DNA from: Pseudomonadota bacterium
Lineage (GTDB): Bacteria > Pseudomonadota > Alphaproteobacteria > Rhizobiales > Xanthobacteraceae
Direction: 5' to 3'
Length of the DNA stretch: 8,468 nt
Assembly (NCBI GenBank): GCA_023392205.1
Contig: JAEVZN010000182.1
Span: 1-8,468 of the forward strand
Shown one piece after another: positions 5,546 through 8,468 of this stretch. Numbering within the stretch: position 1 is the first letter of the stretch; each line of letters starts with the position of its first letter. The position numbers and the translations under genes were made by a program. The notes under the pieces were generated by a model that was not told where the DNA came from, did no database searches, and saw only the letters and a list, made by a program, of their open reading frames with translations.

Positions 5546-6760
5546 TCAGGCGGCGCGCTGCAATCCGATATCGGCCCAGATTTCCGACAGCGATCCGATC
5601 AGACGCGCGATGTCGTCGTCGCTGTGAATGGGCGAGGGCGTTATCCGCAGCCTCTCGGTCCCACGCGGCACGGTCGGATAATTGATTGGCTGCACATAGA
5701 TCCCGTACTGGGTGAGAAGCCGGTCGCTGATCTGCTTGCACAGCACCGGATCGCACACCATCACCGGCACGATGTGGCTGTCGTTTGGCAGGTGAGGGAT
5801 GCCGGCCGCGTCGAGTTTCGCCCGCACATTCTCGCCCCGGTCGCGCTGCAATTCGCGTTCGGCGCTGCTCGCCTTGAGATGGCGGATGCTGGCAATGGCC
5901 GCTGCGGCCACGCCGGGCGGCAAGGCGGTGGTGAAGATGAAGCCGGAGGCATAGCTGCGCACGAAATCGCACATCGACGCCGATCCCGCGATATAGCCGC
6001 CGATCACCCCGAACGCCTTGGCCAGCGTTCCCTCGATCACGGTCAGCCGGTGGCTGAGGCCCTCGCGCTCGGCAATACCGCCGCCGCGCGGGCCGTACAG
6101 GCCCACCGCATGCACTTCGTCGAGATAGGTCATGGCGCCGTGCATGTCGGCGACATCGCACAATTCGGCGATCGGCGCGACATCGCCGTCCATCGAATAG
6201 ACCGACTCGAACGCCACCAGCTTCGGGCGGCGCGGATCGACGGAGGCAAGCTTGCGATGCAGATCGTCCGGGTCGTTATGCGCGAAGATGAATTTCTCGG
6301 CAGTCGCGTGCCGGATGCCCTCGATCATCGAGGCATGATTGCCGGCATCGGAAAATACCGCGCAATTGGGAAGCCGCGAGGCGAGCGTCGACAGCGTGGC
6401 CCAATTCGACACATAGCCCGAGGTGAACAGCAGCGCCGCTTCCTTGCGATGCAGGTCGGCCAGTTCGTCCTCAAGCAGGACGTGATAATGATTGGTGCCG
6501 GAAATGTTGCGGGTGCCGCCGGCGCCGACGCCGCATTTGTCGATCGCGTCATGCATGGCCGCAATGACGGATGGGTGCTGGCCCATGCCGAGATAATCGT
6601 TCGAGCACCAGACGGTCACTTCCGCCCGGCCGCCGCGCTCGCGGCGATGCGTTGCCGCCGGAAATGCCCCGGCATGGCGTTCGATATCGGTGAAGACCCG
6701 GTATCGCCCCTCCTTCCGCAGGTCGTCGAGCTGGCTGCGGAAGAACGCGTCGTAGTTCAT
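5546..6760 (-). CDS. hemA: 5-aminolevulinate synthase
   Basis: This PLP enzyme condenses glycine with succinyl-CoA to 5-aminolevulinate, the first step of heme and bacteriochlorophyll synthesis in alphaproteobacteria (Shemin pathway). The 404 residues align with the R. capsulatus enzyme nearly without offset: R21, N54 in [18 protein letters not shown] (81-89), H142 in GNHASM, S189, D214 and H217 in YLDEVHAVG, the PLP lysine K248 in GTLAKAFG, and an arginine in LRITPSP (372). The start ATG overlaps the puhE stop as ATGA and has a strong GGAGGGG (6764-6770) just upstream, inside puhE, so the two are probably translationally coupled. As the last gene of an acsF-puhE-hemA run its expression would follow photosynthesis control. 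Many relatives carry a second ALAS gene elsewhere, and this may be the photosynthesis-linked isozyme. The related KBL/BioF acyl-transferases are excluded by the ALAS-specific match at the N-terminus and active site. Confidence 0.97.
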   Translation of the reverse strand: MNYDAFFRSQLDDLRKEGRYRVFTDIERHAGAFPAATHRRERGGRAEVTVWCSNDYLGMGQHPSVIAAMHDAIDKCGVGAGGTRNISGTNHYHVLLEDELADLHRKEAALLFTSGYVSNWATLSTLASRLPNCAVFSDAGNHASMIEGIRHATAEKFIFAHNDPDDLHRKLASVDPRRPKLVAFESVYSMDGDVAPIAELCDVADMHGAMTYLDEVHAVGLYGPRGGGIAEREGLSHRLTVIEGTLAKAFGVIGGYIAGSASMCDFVRSYASGFIFTTALPPGVAAAAIASIRHLKASSAERELQRDRGENVRAKLDAAGIPHLPNDSHIVPVMVCDPVLCKQISDRLLTQYGIYVQPINYPTVPRGTERLRITPSPIHSDDDIARLIGSLSEIWADIGLQRAA

Positions 6761-6770
6761 AATCCCCTCC
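6757..6770 (-). promoter_or_regulatory. ATGA stop/start overlap with strong ribosome site (puhE-hemA)
   Basis: On the minus strand GGAGGGGATTATGA contains a strong Shine-Dalgarno, the hemA ATG (6760-6758) and the puhE TGA (6759-6757). The ribosome site encodes the last residues of PuhE (R-G-L). The arrangement supports reinitiation or coupled translation of hemA after puhE. Confidence 0.8.
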
Positions 6771-7599
6771 GAGTGATCGAAATGCGATGGTCCGGTGAGG
6801 GCCGGGCCGAGATCGGGTCGATGCGTTGTCCGTCCGCAGGCTTGGCCCCGGTCCGGTGTCCCCAGTTCCAGGCTTCCATCACCGGCAGCGGGACAAGCAT
6901 GAAGACGTGTTCGAGAATGGCGAGCGCCAGCAAGGCGGCGAGCAGCATGGCCGCCGTGGTCTCGAAGGCCGTCGGCGCCATCAGCGCGTTTTGAAACAGC
7001 CAGATTCCGGCCATCAGCGGCAGCACGATCGAAAACGGCAGAAGGGCATTCATCGGCGCGCGGCGGAAATAGCTGCGCAGATGCGTCACGCCGCGCGGCA
7101 GGAATTCATCCTGGAGATACGGGACGCCGAGAAAGAGATTGAGCTTCGCGCTCAGCCGCATGATCCAGAGCAGGCCATAGGTCAATGCCGCGACCTGGTT
7201 GGTGCCATCCCATGCGACGATGACGATCAGGATGCCGCCCGCCGCCAGCGCCAGTTCGTGATAGATGATGGCCGAGGTCGCAAGCCGCGTGCGCGCCCAT
7301 CCGGTCAGGCCTTCGGGACATTCGTCGCGATGGGTGCCGGCGACATGCCCGGTCAGGAACGACAATTCAATAAAGCCCCAGACCAGGATCGCCGATGTGA
7401 AGGCGATAAAGGCCGCGGCAACGCGAGTCTCGCCTGAGGTCACGGCGATGGCGGCCAAAGCCGCCAGCGCCAGCACGGCACTTGCCGCAAGGCTGACGCG
7501 GTGCGTGGCGTCCGGCAGACGGACCACATAAAGCACAATCCCCGTGCTGAACCACCACAGCAGCAATGCAAACAGCGCGGGGATTGTCATTTCGATCAT
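6757..7599 (-). CDS. puhE: PuhE, photosynthetic reaction-centre assembly membrane protein (DUF3623-type)
   Basis: This inner-membrane protein of 280 residues has about seven predicted hydrophobic segments (about 5-27, 36-53, 60-82, 107-129, 134-155, 184-204, 212-238) and a polar C-terminal tail. The conserved block [19 protein letters not shown] followed by HLRSYF (about 150-178) marks the PuhE family. PuhE is found in puh operons of purple bacteria, where its loss in Rhodobacter affects reaction-centre and bacteriochlorophyll levels; its molecular activity is not established. The gene starts 7 bp after acsF and ends in a 4-bp overlap with hemA, the order known from other PGCs. ATG 7599 follows a weak GGTGA. 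An ATG three codons on is possible but has no better ribosome site. Residues 250-280 are less conserved-looking and may be lineage-specific. Confidence 0.92.
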   Translation of the reverse strand: MIEMTIPALFALLLWWFSTGIVLYVVRLPDATHRVSLAASAVLALAALAAIAVTSGETRVAAAFIAFTSAILVWGFIELSFLTGHVAGTHRDECPEGLTGWARTRLATSAIIYHELALAAGGILIVIVAWDGTNQVAALTYGLLWIMRLSAKLNLFLGVPYLQDEFLPRGVTHLRSYFRRAPMNALLPFSIVLPLMAGIWLFQNALMAPTAFETTAAMLLAALLALAILEHVFMLVPLPVMEAWNWGHRTGAKPADGQRIDPISARPSPDHRISITRRGL

Positions 7600-7606
7600 G
7601 GTGCGG

Positions 7607-8468
7607 TCACCAGGCCGGCTGCATCAGCACTTGCTGCGGCAGCTCGTTGCGCTTGGCCGGCAGAACATACAGCCGTGCGAAGGTTGCGGCTGCCGCAATG
7701 CCGATCCCGGCGCGCTTGATGGCGCCCATCACGCCGCCCTGCTTGCGCGCGGCGGCGCTCGCTTCGGTCAGGCGCAGCAGGCGTTGCAGGCCGGCGCGGA
7801 ATGCCGGATTGTCAAGATCCAGCATGATCGGGAAGACCTGGCGGGAAATCTCGTTGGTGATCCGGAATACCTTGAAGTCGTATTCGTCCGGCGACATCCA
7901 GATCGCCTTGTGGAAGGCCGGTCGCATGTGGTCGCGCACATACATCGTGGCGTAGACGGCCAGCAGGAAGAAGCGGATCCACAGGCGATTGACGCCACTG
8001 GTCAGCTTCGGGTCGGCCCGCATCAAAAGCGCGAAGGCTTCGCCGTGCCGGAACTCGTCGTTGCACCACTTTTCGAAATATTTGAAGATCGGATGAAAGC
8101 GCTTGTCCGGATGCCGTTCGAGCTGCCGGTAGATCGTGATGTAGCGCGCATAGCCGATCTTCTCCGACAGATAGGTGGCGTAGAAGATGAATTTCGGCCG
8201 GAAATAGGTGTATTTCTTCGCGCGGGTGAGAAAGCCGAGATCGACGCCGATCCCGAAATCCTTCAGCGCATCGTTGATGAAGCCGGCATGGCGGGCCTCG
8301 TCGCGGCTCATGTATTTGAACAGCTCGCGGATATCCGGGTTGGTGATCCGGCGCTTGATCTCCGCGTAGAGTACGCAGCCGGAAAACTCGGCGGTCAGCG
8401 ATGACACAAGGAAGTCCAGCAGTTCCTTGCGCAGATCCTCGGGAACCGCATTCAGGTCCATCTTGAAT
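7607..8468 (-). CDS. acsF: Mg-protoporphyrin IX monomethyl ester oxidative cyclase, aerobic (partial, N-terminus outside window)
   Basis: This diiron enzyme forms the isocyclic ring E, converting Mg-protoporphyrin IX monomethyl ester to divinyl-protochlorophyllide with O2. About 286 codons are visible. The frame stays open to the right edge (F-K before MDLN), and the family is usually about 350 residues, so some 60-80 N-terminal residues lie beyond 8468. The methionine at 8461 is internal, not the start. Diiron ligands are visible: the glutamate in [13 protein letters not shown], the ExxH of RDEARHAGF and the ExxH of [20 protein letters not shown] and the aromatic [20 protein letters not shown] are also typical. 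The gene ends TGA 7 bp before puhE, in the conserved acsF-puhE-hemA order. Its presence shows bacteriochlorophyll can be made with oxygen present; an anaerobic BchE elsewhere is not excluded. Confidence 0.96.
   Translation of the reverse strand, partial: FKMDLNAVPEDLRKELLDFLVSSLTAEFSGCVLYAEIKRRITNPDIRELFKYMSRDEARHAGFINDALKDFGIGVDLGFLTRAKKYTYFRPKFIFYATYLSEKIGYARYITIYRQLERHPDKRFHPIFKYFEKWCNDEFRHGEAFALLMRADPKLTSGVNRLWIRFFLLAVYATMYVRDHMRPAFHKAIWMSPDEYDFKVFRITNEISRQVFPIMLDLDNPAFRAGLQRLLRLTEASAAARKQGGVMGAIKRAGIGIAAAATFARLYVLPAKRNELPQQVLMQPAW

Noticed and set aside
5624..6994. 456-codon open frame on the + strand
   Set aside because: It lies antisense to both hemA and puhE, both of which are firmly identified. 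Its translation has no recognisable domain and is low in sense, as expected of a shadow frame in GC-rich DNA.
7544..8404. 286-codon open frame on the + strand
   Set aside because: It is antisense to acsF and the start of puhE, with no family resemblance; AcsF has clear diiron motifs on the other strand.
1..8468. Mobile elements, CRISPR arrays, tRNA or rRNA genes
   Set aside because: No transposase or integrase frames, no regularly spaced repeats and no RNA gene-like sequences were seen; the gene order is that of an intact photosynthesis cluster.

Overview
The window is a piece of a photosynthesis gene cluster (PGC) from an anoxygenic phototrophic alphaproteobacterium. Base composition is GC-rich. 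The gene content (acsF-puhE-hemA, a soluble cytochrome c2, and a ppsR-bphP pair with a heme oxygenase next to it) resembles the Rhodopseudomonas/photosynthetic Bradyrhizobium type of cluster, so a Hyphomicrobiales (Rhizobiales) phototroph is the best guess. The genus cannot be fixed from the sequence alone.

Layout. Left end (1-127): an open frame running in from the edge and stopping inside the start of the heme oxygenase gene; it is unidentified. 106-807 (+): heme oxygenase, which makes biliverdin. 808-1079: short convergent intergenic region with weak hairpins. 1080-3275 (-): bacteriophytochrome with a PAS-GAF-PHY sensor and a PAS plus helical output, without a histidine-kinase catalytic domain. 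3297-4667 (-): PpsR, the PAS/helix-turn-helix repressor of photosynthesis genes, 21 bp upstream of bphP and probably in one operon with it. 4668-5043: 376-bp divergent regulatory region rich in inverted repeats. 5044-5469 (+): cytochrome c2 precursor, followed by a strong intrinsic terminator. 5546-8468 (-): acsF (its N-terminus lies beyond the right edge), puhE and hemA, packed with a 7-bp gap and a 4-bp ATGA overlap. These look like the distal end of a puh-acsF-puhE-hemA transcription unit.

How the parts fit. HemA makes 5-aminolevulinate for heme and bacteriochlorophyll. AcsF closes ring E of bacteriochlorophyll using oxygen. PuhE belongs to the reaction-centre assembly set. Cytochrome c2 returns electrons to the reaction centre. 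The heme oxygenase supplies biliverdin to the bacteriophytochrome. Because this phytochrome lacks a kinase module and sits with ppsR, it probably acts by binding PpsR directly, as known for the R. palustris BphP1-PpsR2 pair.

The system as a whole belongs to a known type. The points most worth a second look are a PpsR with no cysteine at all, the unusual inverted repeats between ppsR and cycA, and the unidentified reading frame that overlaps the heme oxygenase start in an ATGA arrangement. No mobile elements, CRISPR arrays, tRNA or rRNA genes were seen.
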